Below, in pieces: positions 1 through 5,931 of a stretch of 9,389 bases of DNA. Source of the DNA: an uncultured Oscillospiraceae bacterium. Its GTDB lineage: Bacteria; Bacillota; Clostridia; Oscillospirales; Oscillospiraceae. Numbering within the stretch: the stretch's first letter is position 1; each line of letters begins with the position of its first letter. The position numbers and the translations under genes are program-made. A model generated the notes under the pieces. The model saw only the letters and a program-made list of their open reading frames with translations, had not been told where the DNA came from and made no database searches. The DNA is taken from NCBI GenBank assembly GCA_934567115.1, contig CAKTJA010000042.1, forward strand, positions 1 through 9,389, in the 5' to 3' direction.

Positions 1-378
<378 letters not shown>

Positions 379-389
379 GGATCACTTTG

Positions 390-420
390 AAAAAGGGGCT
401 TTATCCAAAGCCCCTTTTTT
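390..420 (+). terminator. Intrinsic terminator after hutU
   Basis: Inverted repeat GGGGCTTT (395-402), 4-base loop ATCC, AAAGCCCC (407-414), followed by six T (415-420). The A-run at 390-394 can pair with part of the T-run. It begins 11 bases after the hutU stop and lies about 65 bases before the hutI start, so it should reduce or uncouple transcription between the two hut genes. Confidence 0.85.
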
Positions 421-422
421 GA

Positions 423-452
423 GCGGACCGCGCCCTGCCGCGCAGGGTCCGC
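423..452 (+). other. Inverted repeat in the hutI leader
   Basis: GCGGACC (423-429) pairs perfectly with GGTCCGC (446-452), and inside it CTGC (435-438) pairs with GCAG (442-445) around the loop CGC. The inner arms can alternatively be read as CCCTGC/GCAGGG. No T-run follows, so it is not a terminator. It sits between the hutU terminator and the hutI ribosome binding site and could be an mRNA structure or a protein-binding dyad; the role is unknown. Confidence 0.4.
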
Positions 453-485
453 ACACGCCCTTCCGCGGCGGAGAAAGGACAAAAT

Positions 486-1712
486 ATGAAAGACCTGCTT
501 GTGAAAAACATCGGACTGCTCGCAACGCCGGAGGGCAAGACCGCCCGGAGCGGCGATGCACAGGGAAAGATCAAATTCGTCAGGGACGCGTGGGTCCTGA
601 TAAGGGACGGCGTGATCGACTCCGTCGGCAGCGGCGCGCTCCCCTCCTGCGAGGGGGCGGAGGTCGTCGACGCGGAGGGGCGGCTCGTCACCCCCGGCCT
701 TGTGGACGCGCACACCCACCTGATCTTCGGCGGCTGGAGGCAGAATGAGCTGGGGCTCAAGCTTCATGGCAAGACCTATCTTGAGATCCAGAACGCCGGC
801 GGCGGCATTCAGTCCACCACCAACGCGACCAGAGGCGCTTCGGAGGAGGAGCTGACGGCGAAGGCGGCGAAGGCGCTCGACGAGATGCTGCGCTTCGGCT
901 CGACCACGGTGGAGGCCAAGAGCGGCTACGGCCTTGCGACCGAGCATGAGCTTAAGGCGCTGCGGGTCATCCGCACGCTTGACGGGAACCACCCCATCGA
1001 CCTTGTCGCCACGTTCATGGGCGCGCATCTTGTCCCGGCCGAGTATAAGGCGGACCGTGAGGCGTATGTCCGCCTGGTGTGCGAGGAGATGATCCCCGCC
1101 GTGAAGGAGCAGGGCATTGCCGAATTCTGCGATGTGTTCTGCGAGGCGGACACCTTCACCGTTGAAGAGTCCCGCCGGGTGCTCGAGGCGGGGCTGAAGC
1201 ACGGTCTGCGCCCCAAGATCCACGCGGACGAGATCGAGGCCATCGGCGGCTCTCAGCTCGCCGGCGAGCTGGGCGCGATCTCCGCCGAGCATCTGATCGT
1301 CTGCCCTCCCGCCGGGATCGAGAGCATGGCGAGAGGCGGCGTGATCGCGTGCCTTCTGCCTGCGACCAGCTTCAATCTCGGCGCGGTGTTCGCTCCTGCG
1401 CGCGACATGGTCCGCGCCGGCGTGCCCGTCGCCATGGCGACGGACTTCAACCCCGGCTCCTGCCCGTGCCTTAATATGCAGTTTGTCATCAACCTCGGCT
1501 GTCTGAAGTATAAGCTCACGCCCGAGGAGGTGCTCACCGCCGTTACGCTCAACGGAGCCGCCGCCATCGACCGCGCCGACCGGGTCGGCTCGGTGGAGCC
1601 GGGGAAGCTCGGCGATCTTGTGATCTGGGACGCTCCGGACCTTGACTACATCTGCTACCGCGTGGGGAGCAACCTTGCCGGGACCGTCATCAAGCGCGGC
1701 GCGATCGTATAA
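486..1712 (+). CDS. hutI: Imidazolonepropionase
   Basis: A 408-residue cytosolic amidohydrolase that hydrolyses 4-imidazolone-5-propionate to N-formimino-L-glutamate, the third step of histidine degradation. Family hallmarks are all present: the metal-binding DAHTH (residues 74-78), the substrate-pocket stretch NAGGGIQST (103-111), EAKSGYGL (143-150), HADE (246-249), AEH (267-269) and the metal Asp in ATDFNPGSCP (318-327). The C-terminal beta-sandwich closes with GKLGDLVIWD (373-382). Length is typical (about 400-420). The start at 486 is supported by GAAAGGA at 473-479, six bases upstream. It follows hutU across a terminator and precedes the AsnC-type regulator by 24 bases, so hutI and the regulator are probably one transcript. 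I see no clear sigma-70-type promoter in the 65 bases after the hutU terminator. Confidence 0.97.
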   Translation: MKDLLVKNIGLLATPEGKTARSGDAQGKIKFVRDAWVLIRDGVIDSVGSGALPSCEGAEVVDAEGRLVTPGLVDAHTHLIFGGWRQNELGLKLHGKTYLEIQNAGGGIQSTTNATRGASEEELTAKAAKALDEMLRFGSTTVEAKSGYGLATEHELKALRVIRTLDGNHPIDLVATFMGAHLVPAEYKADREAYVRLVCEEMIPAVKEQGIAEFCDVFCEADTFTVEESRRVLEAGLKHGLRPKIHADEIEAIGGSQLAGELGAISAEHLIVCPPAGIESMARGGVIACLLPATSFNLGAVFAPARDMVRAGVPVAMATDFNPGSCPCLNMQFVINLGCLKYKLTPEEVLTAVTLNGAAAIDRADRVGSVEPGKLGDLVIWDAPDLDYICYRVGSNLAGTVIKRGAIV

Positions 1713-1736
1713 CGAAACGGGGACGGAGGTGGCTGA

Positions 1737-2171
1737 ATGGATCGGACCGACTATCAGATTCTGAACATTTTGCAGGAGGACAGCCGAAGCACTCTGCGCT
1801 GCATCGGCGACCGGGTCGGGCTGACCCCTCCCGCCGTTTCCGAGCGCATCCGCCGCATGGAGGAGTGCGGCGTGATACGAAGCTATCGGATCGACGTCGA
1901 CCGCACACGGCTCGACTGCAATATCACCGGCTTTATTTCCGTTTCACTGGAGCCGGAGAAGTACGCCGCCTTCTGCTCCTTCTGCGAAAGGACCCCCGCC
2001 GTGATCAGCCATCATCATGTGATCGGCGTTTTTAACGCGCTGCTGCAATTCGCCGTGCGCGACACGAAGGAGCTTGACGCGCTGCTTGCCGAGATCAAGA
2101 CCTACGGCGACTCGCGCACGTCCGTGGAGCTGAAGACGCTCTTCGACGTAAAGGAGATCCCCCTTCCGTGA
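1737..2171 (+). CDS. Lrp/AsnC family transcriptional regulator
   Basis: A 144-residue protein with the two-domain plan of Lrp/AsnC regulators. The N-terminal winged helix-turn-helix opens DRTDYQILNILQEDSR (2-17) and contains the recognition segment VGLTPPAVSERIRRMEECGVI (about 27-47). A short linker leads to a RAM-type effector/oligomerisation domain (about 63-140), including the SHHHVIGVFNALLQFAVRD segment (91-109) that sits at the ligand and dimer-interface region in this fold. The start at 1737 has GGAGG at 1725-1729, seven bases upstream, and lies 24 bases after the hutI stop. The effector is not identifiable from sequence. Its position suggests control of the hut genes by histidine, urocanate or an amino acid, but that is inference. 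Hut genes are better known to be controlled by HutC (repressor) or HutP (RNA-binding antiterminator), neither of which is visible here. Confidence 0.9.
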   Translation: MDRTDYQILNILQEDSRSTLRCIGDRVGLTPPAVSERIRRMEECGVIRSYRIDVDRTRLDCNITGFISVSLEPEKYAAFCSFCERTPAVISHHHVIGVFNALLQFAVRDTKELDALLAEIKTYGDSRTSVELKTLFDVKEIPLP

Positions 2172-2183
2172 TGCGCCCGGGTC

Positions 2184-2211
2184 CCTCGGCGGCACTGAGC
2201 CGGGGCCGAGG
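2184..2211. repeat. Inverted repeat after the lrp-type gene
   Basis: CCTCGGC (2184-2190) and GCCGAGG (2205-2211) are a perfect 7-base inverted repeat around a 14-base loop, 12 bases after the regulator's stop codon. No T-run follows, so I do not call it a terminator; it may be a 3'-UTR stem. Confidence 0.4.
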
Positions 2212-2276
2212 CGGTGAAAGAATGCAGATATTTTTGCGCGGAATGTTTAAAAAATGCCGAAGAAGGCGAATGCTGA

Positions 2277-2309
2277 TAACCGGGTCGTTCGACCCGGTTA
2301 TTGATTTTA
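2277..2309 (+). terminator. Probable terminator of the hutI-lrp transcript
   Basis: TAACCGGGTCG (2277-2287) and CGACCCGGTTA (2290-2300) form a perfect 11-base inverted repeat with only two bases between, so the real loop would be about four bases (GTTC). The moderately T-rich TTGATTTTA (2301-2309) follows. The tail is weaker than that of other terminators here, so a protein-binding palindrome remains possible. Confidence 0.5.
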
Positions 2310-2350
2310 GCGGCATTGCGGTCTCCGGAAAACTTCGGAGAAAAGCCGCT
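2309..2350. repeat. Nested two-part inverted repeat
   Basis: Outer arms AGCGGC (2309-2314) and GCCGCT (2345-2350) enclose inner arms TCTCCG (2322-2327) and CGGAGA (2336-2341). Together they could fold as a stem with an asymmetric internal loop (seven bases on one side, three on the other). No T-run is adjacent. Function unknown; a structured RNA segment is possible. Confidence 0.4.
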
Positions 2351-2443
2351 TTGCGCAGGAGGCGTTCGGCGGGGCAAAAAGACCGGAAGCCGGGCGGCGC
2401 GGCACGATTTTTCGGCCTTTTGCGGCGCTTTTTTGCGAAATAT

Positions 2444-2476
2444 ACTGCGGCGAACGCTGTACTTTTGCGCCGCAGT
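2444..2476. promoter_or_regulatory. Dyad across the degV promoter (candidate operator)
   Basis: ACTGCGGCG (2444-2452) and CGCCGCAGT (2468-2476) are a perfect 9-base inverted repeat 15 bases apart. The right arm lies in the spacer just upstream of the -10 hexamer at 2481, where a repressor would block RNA polymerase. A further direct copy of TGCGGCG sits at 2421-2427, 25 bases upstream of the left arm copy (2446-2452). The arrangement resembles an operator; no bound protein is identifiable. Confidence 0.4.
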
Positions 2477-2486
2477 GTGGTATAAT
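2458..2486 (+). promoter_or_regulatory. Sigma-A-type promoter for degV-prmA (extended -10)
   Basis: A perfect TATAAT (2481-2486) is preceded by TGG (2478-2480), giving the TGn extended -10 motif. A weak -35-like TGTACT (2458-2463, three of six consensus bases) lies 17 bases upstream. Transcription would start near 2493 and give a leader of about 118 bases before the degV start codon. Confidence 0.75.
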
Positions 2487-2521
2487 ACCTAAGGTACGTT
2501 TATTATACTTTAATTTCAGCC

Positions 2522-2556
2522 GCTTTTCCCGTCCGCTGCGCGGACAGCCGAAAAGC
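2522..2556 (+). other. Leader stem-loop upstream of degV
   Basis: Outer arms GCTTTTC (2522-2528) and GAAAAGC (2550-2556) enclose a tight inner hairpin GTCCGC-TGC-GCGGAC (2531-2545). It lies in the predicted 5' untranslated leader and has no T-run, so it is not a terminator. It could affect mRNA stability or control; it matches no riboswitch family that I recognise. Confidence 0.4.
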
Positions 2557-2610
2557 ACGGCGGATATATTGAACAAAAAAAAGAGCGACGCCAGAAAAGG
2601 AGTGCTGCTT

Positions 2611-3489
2611 ATGCGCGATTATGTGATCATGACGGACAGCTGCTGCGATCTGAGCCGGCAGGAGGTCGAAGAGCTTGGACTGACGGTCCTTCCCCTCACA
2701 TTTACGGTTGACGGCGAGTCCTTCCTCAACACACCGGATCACGCGTCCATGTCTCCGGAGGAGTTTTTTCAGAGGGTGGCCGCCGGCGCGGAGTGCGCCA
2801 CTGCCGCCGTCAACGTCGGACAGTTTTCCGATGCGATGCGCCCGATCCTTGACGAGGGGAAGGACATTCTGTGCATCTGCTTTTCAAGCGCGCTGTCCAC
2901 GACCTACCAGTCCGCGTGCATTGCGGCGGACGATCTTCGCGGGGAGTATCCCGACGCGGAGATCATTGTGATCGACTCGCTGTCCGCGTCGCGCGGTCAG
3001 GGCATGCTGCTCTACCGCGCGGTGCAGGAGCGGCGGCGGAGCGACCCCGACATTAAAACGCTTGCCGACTATGTGCGCGGCATCCTTCAGACCCAGTGCC
3101 ACTGGTTCATCGTGGACGATCTCAACCACCTCAAGCGCGGCGGACGCGTGAGCGCGACGGCGGCGCTGGTGGGCACGATGCTCGGGATCAAGCCCGTGAT
3201 GCACACCGACAGCGAGGGGCGCTTGATCCCCATGAGCAAGGCGCGCGGGACGAAGGCCGCGCTGAAGGCGCTTGTGGACAAGGTGGAGGAGCTGGGCGTC
3301 GAGCCGGAGCGGAACCAGCCGATGTTCATCTGCCATGCCAACTGCCCGGATTCGGTCGCGTATGTGAAGGAGCTTCTGCGTGAGCGCTTCGGCGTGACCG
3401 ACGTGCGCGCGGACTTTATCGGCCCCGTGATCGGCTCGCACACCGGCTGCGGGACGCTGGGCCTGTTCTTTGTGGGGCGCGCGCGATGA
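2611..3489 (+). CDS. DegV family fatty-acid-binding protein
   Basis: A 292-residue DegV/FakB-type protein. Characterised members bind a fatty acid and present it to the kinase FakA for phosphorylation. Visible hallmarks are the N-terminal VIMTDSCCDL (5-14, with the conserved TDS), FSSALSTTYQSA (91-102) in the ligand site, VDDLNHLKRGGRVS (168-181) and the C-terminal GPVIGSHTGCGTLG (271-284). An upstream TTG at 2569 is in frame, but I chose ATG 2611 because AAAGGAG (2596-2602) is well placed and family members begin just before the VxTDS strand. The stop overlaps the next gene's start by four bases (ATGA), implying translational coupling with prmA. FakA is not in the window, so lipid ligand and partner are inferred from the family. 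Confidence 0.93.
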   Translation: MRDYVIMTDSCCDLSRQEVEELGLTVLPLTFTVDGESFLNTPDHASMSPEEFFQRVAAGAECATAAVNVGQFSDAMRPILDEGKDILCICFSSALSTTYQSACIAADDLRGEYPDAEIIVIDSLSASRGQGMLLYRAVQERRRSDPDIKTLADYVRGILQTQCHWFIVDDLNHLKRGGRVSATAALVGTMLGIKPVMHTDSEGRLIPMSKARGTKAALKALVDKVEELGVEPERNQPMFICHANCPDSVAYVKELLRERFGVTDVRADFIGPVIGSHTGCGTLGLFFVGRAR

Positions 3490-4439
3490 AATGGCTGGAG
3501 CTGCACGTCGATACGACCGCCGCCGGGCTTGATGAGACGGTCGAGCTGCTGCGGACGCAGGGCGTTGAGAGCGTCGTGATCGACGATGAGGACGATTTTA
3601 AGGATTTTCTTGAAAATAACCGCCAGTACTGGGATTATGTGGACGACGCGCTGCTGGCGGAGAAGCGCGGGAAATGCCGCGTGACCTTTTATCTGGAGGA
3701 AAGCGAGCAGGGCTTTTCTCAGCTTGCCGGGATCCGCGTCGCGCTTTCGGCGCTGAAGGCGCGGCGTCCGGAGTGCGTCCCGCTGCTGCTGACGATGGAA
3801 AACGTCGAGGACGCGGACTGGGAGAACAACTGGAAGCAGTTTTATAAGCCCATGGAGATCGGGGAGCGGCTTCTGGTCGTTCCGGAGTGGGAGACGGCGG
3901 AGCCGACGGAGCGTGTCAGGCTCGTGCTCAACCCGGGGCTGACCTTCGGGACCGGCAGCCACGCGACGACGCGCCTGTGCCTGACGGCGCTGGAGGCGCA
4001 CGTTCACGGCGGAGAGCGGGTGCTCGACCTCGGCTGCGGAAGCGGCATTCTCTCAATCGCCGCTCTTCTGCTCGGCGCGGCGGACGCGTTCGCCTGCGAC
4101 ATTGACGATAAATGCGTGGGCGTCGCCTATGAAAACGCCGCGCTCAACGGCGTCGGGAAGGACCGGTACACTGTCCGTGCGGGCGACGTGCTCGGCAGCG
4201 GGAGACTTCGCCGCGAGATCGGCACGGGCTATGATATCGTCGTTGCGAACATCGTCGCCGACGTGATCATTGCGCTTGCGCCGCAGGTGCGGTCGCTGCT
4301 CAGGCCGGGCGGACTGTTCCTGTGCTCCGGCATCATCGACGAGCGCGCGGTCGAGGTCGCGGACAGGCTGCGTCAGGCCGGCTGGGCGATCATGGAGGCG
4401 CGTGAGAGCGAGGGCTGGTTCTCCTATCTGTGCAAATAA
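3486..4439 (+). CDS. prmA: Ribosomal protein L11 methyltransferase
   Basis: A 317-residue SAM-dependent methyltransferase that modifies lysines and the N-terminus of ribosomal protein L11 in the cytosol. The N-terminal substrate-recognition domain (about 1-105) starts WLELHVDTTAAGLDETVELL. The linker region contains DADWENNWKQFYKP (114-127) and the family signature NPGLTFGTGSHATT (148-161). The Rossmann methyltransferase domain then shows the SAM-binding VLDLGCGSGILS (179-190), the acidic ACDID (203-207) and VVANIVADVI (237-246). Length is typical. Its ATG overlaps the degV stop and no strong Shine-Dalgarno precedes it, so it probably relies on coupling. In many Firmicutes prmA is followed by rsmE; here a terminator follows immediately instead. 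Confidence 0.96.
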   Translation: MKWLELHVDTTAAGLDETVELLRTQGVESVVIDDEDDFKDFLENNRQYWDYVDDALLAEKRGKCRVTFYLEESEQGFSQLAGIRVALSALKARRPECVPLLLTMENVEDADWENNWKQFYKPMEIGERLLVVPEWETAEPTERVRLVLNPGLTFGTGSHATTRLCLTALEAHVHGGERVLDLGCGSGILSIAALLLGAADAFACDIDDKCVGVAYENAALNGVGKDRYTVRAGDVLGSGRLRREIGTGYDIVVANIVADVIIALAPQVRSLLRPGGLFLCSGIIDERAVEVADRLRQAGWAIMEARESEGWFSYLCK

Positions 4440-4446
4440 AAGCGAA

Positions 4447-4486
4447 CGCCGCGCTCTCCCCTTTTCGGGAGGGCGCGGCGGTTTTT
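4447..4486. terminator. Shared terminator between prmA and spoIIP
   Basis: A 14-base stem (4447-4460 with 4467-4480, one G-U pair) around the loop CTTTTC, followed on the + strand by GTTTTT (4481-4486). It starts eight bases after the prmA stop. On the - strand the same hairpin comes straight after the spoIIP stop and is followed by TTCGCTTTTA, so it can plausibly serve both converging genes. Confidence 0.88.
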
Positions 4487-5661
4487 CAGCCCTGTGTCGA
4501 GAGGACGGTTTCGGCGAAGCCCCGCGCGAAGAGCCGCGCGGCGTTGAGCGCCTCGTCAAGCGAGTTGCCCGCCGTTCCCACCTCGATCAGAAGCGAGCCG
4601 GTCGTTACCTGCTGGTTGTAGCGCGAGTTGCGCACGGTGATCGGCCGCATGAGCGTCGGATAGTCGGCGCGCAGCGTCTCCTGCACGGCGCAGGCAAGGT
4701 TCAGATTCTCCTGCCAGCGGTCGTGCTCCAGTCCGCCGCCGGAGGAGCCGATGACAAATTCGAGCTGGGCGGCGTTCGGCTCCTCTTCGCACAGAAGCTT
4801 GTATTCGTTTCCGGCGCTGTCCTCCACGGCGTCGCGGTGAACGTCAAGGATATACACGATGCCGGGGTACTGCTCACGGTATTTTTCAATGGCGGCGAGC
4901 GAGCGGTTGTACGCGCCCGAATAATTCGGGTAGTCGTACAGCTCGCGGTCGTGCACCACGCCAAGCCCCGCCTCCGTCAGCACGCGCTCGATCTCGTCGC
5001 CGACGCGCACCATGTTCTTCTCCGTGTCCGTCGTCCGATGGTCGTCGGAGGCGGCGTACTCCTCCCCTGCCGGCATGGTGTAGGCCTCGCTGCCGTGCGT
5101 GTGGATAATGAGCACCTGCGGCGCTTGGGCGCCGCACTTTGCGGAGAAATCGGAGGAAAGTTTGCTCTCGTCGATCGTGCAGGCCGAGCCGTTGTTGATG
5201 AAGACGTTTCCGAACACCGTGTAGCCCGAGGGGTCGGAGGCCTTGAGCGTGCGGGACGGAACGCCGTTGTCCGCTGCGTGCAGCACCTCGCTCCCCTTTT
5301 CTGGGGCGGTGAGCACCGTCCCCTCAAGGTCCTCGGTATCGCCGTCCCCGGAGGGGGGCAGCTGAAGCTCGGAGGACCATGCCTCCGTGACCTCGCCGCG
5401 CGCGCCGTCGAGCATCGGCGTAAACCCCAGAGCGAGCGCCGCACCGGGCGAGAGTGCGCCGCCGCGCTCCTCGCTCCCCATTTCGAAGCGCAGCAGCGCG
5501 AGCGGAACGCTCACCTCCTCGCGCAGACGCTCCGCTGCGGCGGAGAGACTATGGGCCGTCGCCGCGACGCTGACCGTCCAGAGCGTGAGCGCGGTGAGCA
5601 GTGCGGCGGCCGCGATGCGCGGGAGACGGCGCGCGAATTTTTTCCATGGAAGCTTTTGCAT
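4486..5661 (-). CDS. spoIIP: Stage II sporulation protein P (peptidoglycan hydrolase)
   Basis: A 391-residue SpoIIP, the membrane-anchored amidase/endopeptidase that works with SpoIID (and SpoIIM) to degrade septal peptidoglycan during forespore engulfment. The basic N-terminus (MQKLPWKKFARR) is followed by a membrane segment at about 15-36, then a low-complexity linker. The catalytic domain carries IHTHGSEAY (186-194: His187, His189, Glu192), the RVGD segment (219-222), YDYPNYSGAYNRSL (242-255), ILDVHRDA (271-278, His275) and LIEVGTAGNSLDEA (358-371, Glu360). All expected zinc/active-site blocks are present. An upstream in-frame start (5727) would add 22 residues. I chose 5661 because GAGG lies eight bases upstream and the protein then begins just before the basic and hydrophobic signal. 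It is divergent from guaD and has a sigma-E-like promoter. Confidence 0.95.
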   Translation of the reverse strand: MQKLPWKKFARRLPRIAAAALLTALTLWTVSVAATAHSLSAAAERLREEVSVPLALLRFEMGSEERGGALSPGAALALGFTPMLDGARGEVTEAWSSELQLPPSGDGDTEDLEGTVLTAPEKGSEVLHAADNGVPSRTLKASDPSGYTVFGNVFINNGSACTIDESKLSSDFSAKCGAQAPQVLIIHTHGSEAYTMPAGEEYAASDDHRTTDTEKNMVRVGDEIERVLTEAGLGVVHDRELYDYPNYSGAYNRSLAAIEKYREQYPGIVYILDVHRDAVEDSAGNEYKLLCEEEPNAAQLEFVIGSSGGGLEHDRWQENLNLACAVQETLRADYPTLMRPITVRNSRYNQQVTTGSLLIEVGTAGNSLDEALNAARLFARGFAETVLSTQG

Positions 5662-5681
5662 GTTCATCACCTCGTTGGACA

Positions 5682-5710
5682 AACTTATGCGCGCGCCTCG
5701 ACGCTTATGC
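5682..5710 (-). promoter_or_regulatory. Candidate sigma-E promoter of spoIIP
   Basis: Read on the - strand: GCATAAG (5704-5710) as the -35, a 14-base spacer, then CATAAGTT (5682-5689) as the -10. The CATAnnnT pattern, the xATA-type -35 and 14-base spacing resemble mother-cell sigma-E promoters, and B. subtilis spoIIP is a sigma-E-regulon gene. The start site would fall just upstream of the GAGGT ribosome binding site. Matches are partial. Confidence 0.5.
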
Positions 5711-5734
5711 ATAACGGACTTCCACAAAAAACTC

Positions 5735-5763
5735 TTGCAAAGCGGAGGGAAATGTGTTATTTT
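5735..5763 (+). promoter_or_regulatory. Candidate promoter of the riboswitch-guaD transcript
   Basis: TTGCAA (5735-5740), a 17-base spacer and TATTTT (5758-5763), with TG at 5755-5756 giving an extended -10. This is the only A+T-rich, correctly spaced site upstream of the aptamer. Transcription would begin near 5770, about 50 bases before the aptamer. Confidence 0.5.
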
Positions 5764-5767
5764 AACC

Positions 5768-5812
5768 TTGCCGCCACCTTCGGCGGAAGCGTCCCTCGCG
5801 GACGCGCGGCAA
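5768..5812 (+). other. Stem structures between promoter and riboswitch
   Basis: TTGCCGC (5768-5774) pairs with GCGGCAA (5806-5812), enclosing the hairpin GCGTCC-CTCGC-GGACGC (5789-5805). An alternative small hairpin CCGCC/GGCGG uses 5771-5775 and 5782-5786. There is no T-run. It may insulate the aptamer or be incidental. Confidence 0.4.
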
Positions 5813-5820
5813 AAGTAAAC

Positions 5821-5888
5821 AGCTCATATAATTTCGCTTGTATGGCGCGAAAGTTTCTACGGGGCCGCCGAAAGGCCCTGCTATGAGC
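5821..5888 (+). promoter_or_regulatory. Purine riboswitch aptamer, guanine class
   Basis: The three-helix purine aptamer is complete. P1: GCTCATA (5822-5828) with TATGAGC (5882-5888). P2: TTTCGC (5832-5837) with GCGAAA (5847-5852), loop containing TATGG (5841-5845). P3: 5861-5866 with 5874-5879, loop GCCGAAA. The loop-loop kissing bases GG (5844-5845) and CC (5868-5869) are present. The junction GTTTCTAC (5853-5860) is the invariant J2/3 core. The base-pairing nucleotide equivalent to xpt position 74 is C (5881), which specifies guanine rather than adenine. The position equivalent to 73 is G (5880), whereas xpt has A. The aptamer lies directly upstream of a terminator and the guanine deaminase gene. 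Confidence 0.95.
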
Positions 5889-5931
5889 GTTCGTTCGGGA
5901 TCGCGGTCCCGGAACGGGCGCTTTTTCTTTT
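5885..5931 (+). terminator. Riboswitch expression-platform terminator
   Basis: The 5' arm (5886-5900) pairs with 5907-5922 around the loop TCGCGG. It has two G-U pairs (5890/5918, 5891/5917) and one bulged G, and is followed by TTTTTCTTTT (5922-5931). The basal pairs A5886-T5922, G5887-C5921 and C5888-G5920, plus a G-U at 5885, use the same bases as the 3' strand of aptamer helix P1. P1 and the full terminator are therefore mutually exclusive at their base. Confidence 0.9.

Larger units (their letters stand above)
2172..2457. other. Gene-free intergenic stretch, lrp to degV promoter
   Basis: I find no convincing gene here. Open frames that cross it are arginine-rich, lack ribosome binding sites and resemble no family I know. 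It holds at least three inverted repeats, listed separately (2184-2211, 2277-2300, 2309-2350), and several short T-runs (2410-2414, 2418-2420, 2429-2434). The A+T content rises toward the degV promoter. It could contain a small RNA or just 3' and 5' untranslated regions. Confidence 0.6.

Noticed and set aside
423..452. HutP-type antiterminator site in the hutI leader
   Set aside because: The UAG-rich spacing expected for HutP binding is not visible and no hutP is present.
2168..2485. Possible small protein between lrp and degV
   Set aside because: Its start overlaps the regulator's stop, the product is arginine-rich, it runs through inverted repeats and the degV promoter and resembles nothing known.
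2569..2610. Upstream TTG start for degV
   Set aside because: There is no ribosome binding site for it; ATG 2611 has AAAGGAG at proper spacing and matches the family's N-terminus.
5662..5727. 22-residue longer N-terminus for spoIIP
   Set aside because: It would start upstream of the candidate promoter's -10 region; ATG at 5661 has GAGG eight bases upstream.
5826..5833. TATAAT inside the aptamer as a promoter
   Set aside because: It is part of the conserved P1/J1-2 purine aptamer sequence and has no -35 element at proper spacing.
4270..5886. 538-codon open frame on the + strand opposite spoIIP
   Set aside because: It overlaps the prmA end, crosses the shared terminator and runs antisense through spoIIP into the riboswitch; its composition is Arg/Ala/Val-rich and family-free.
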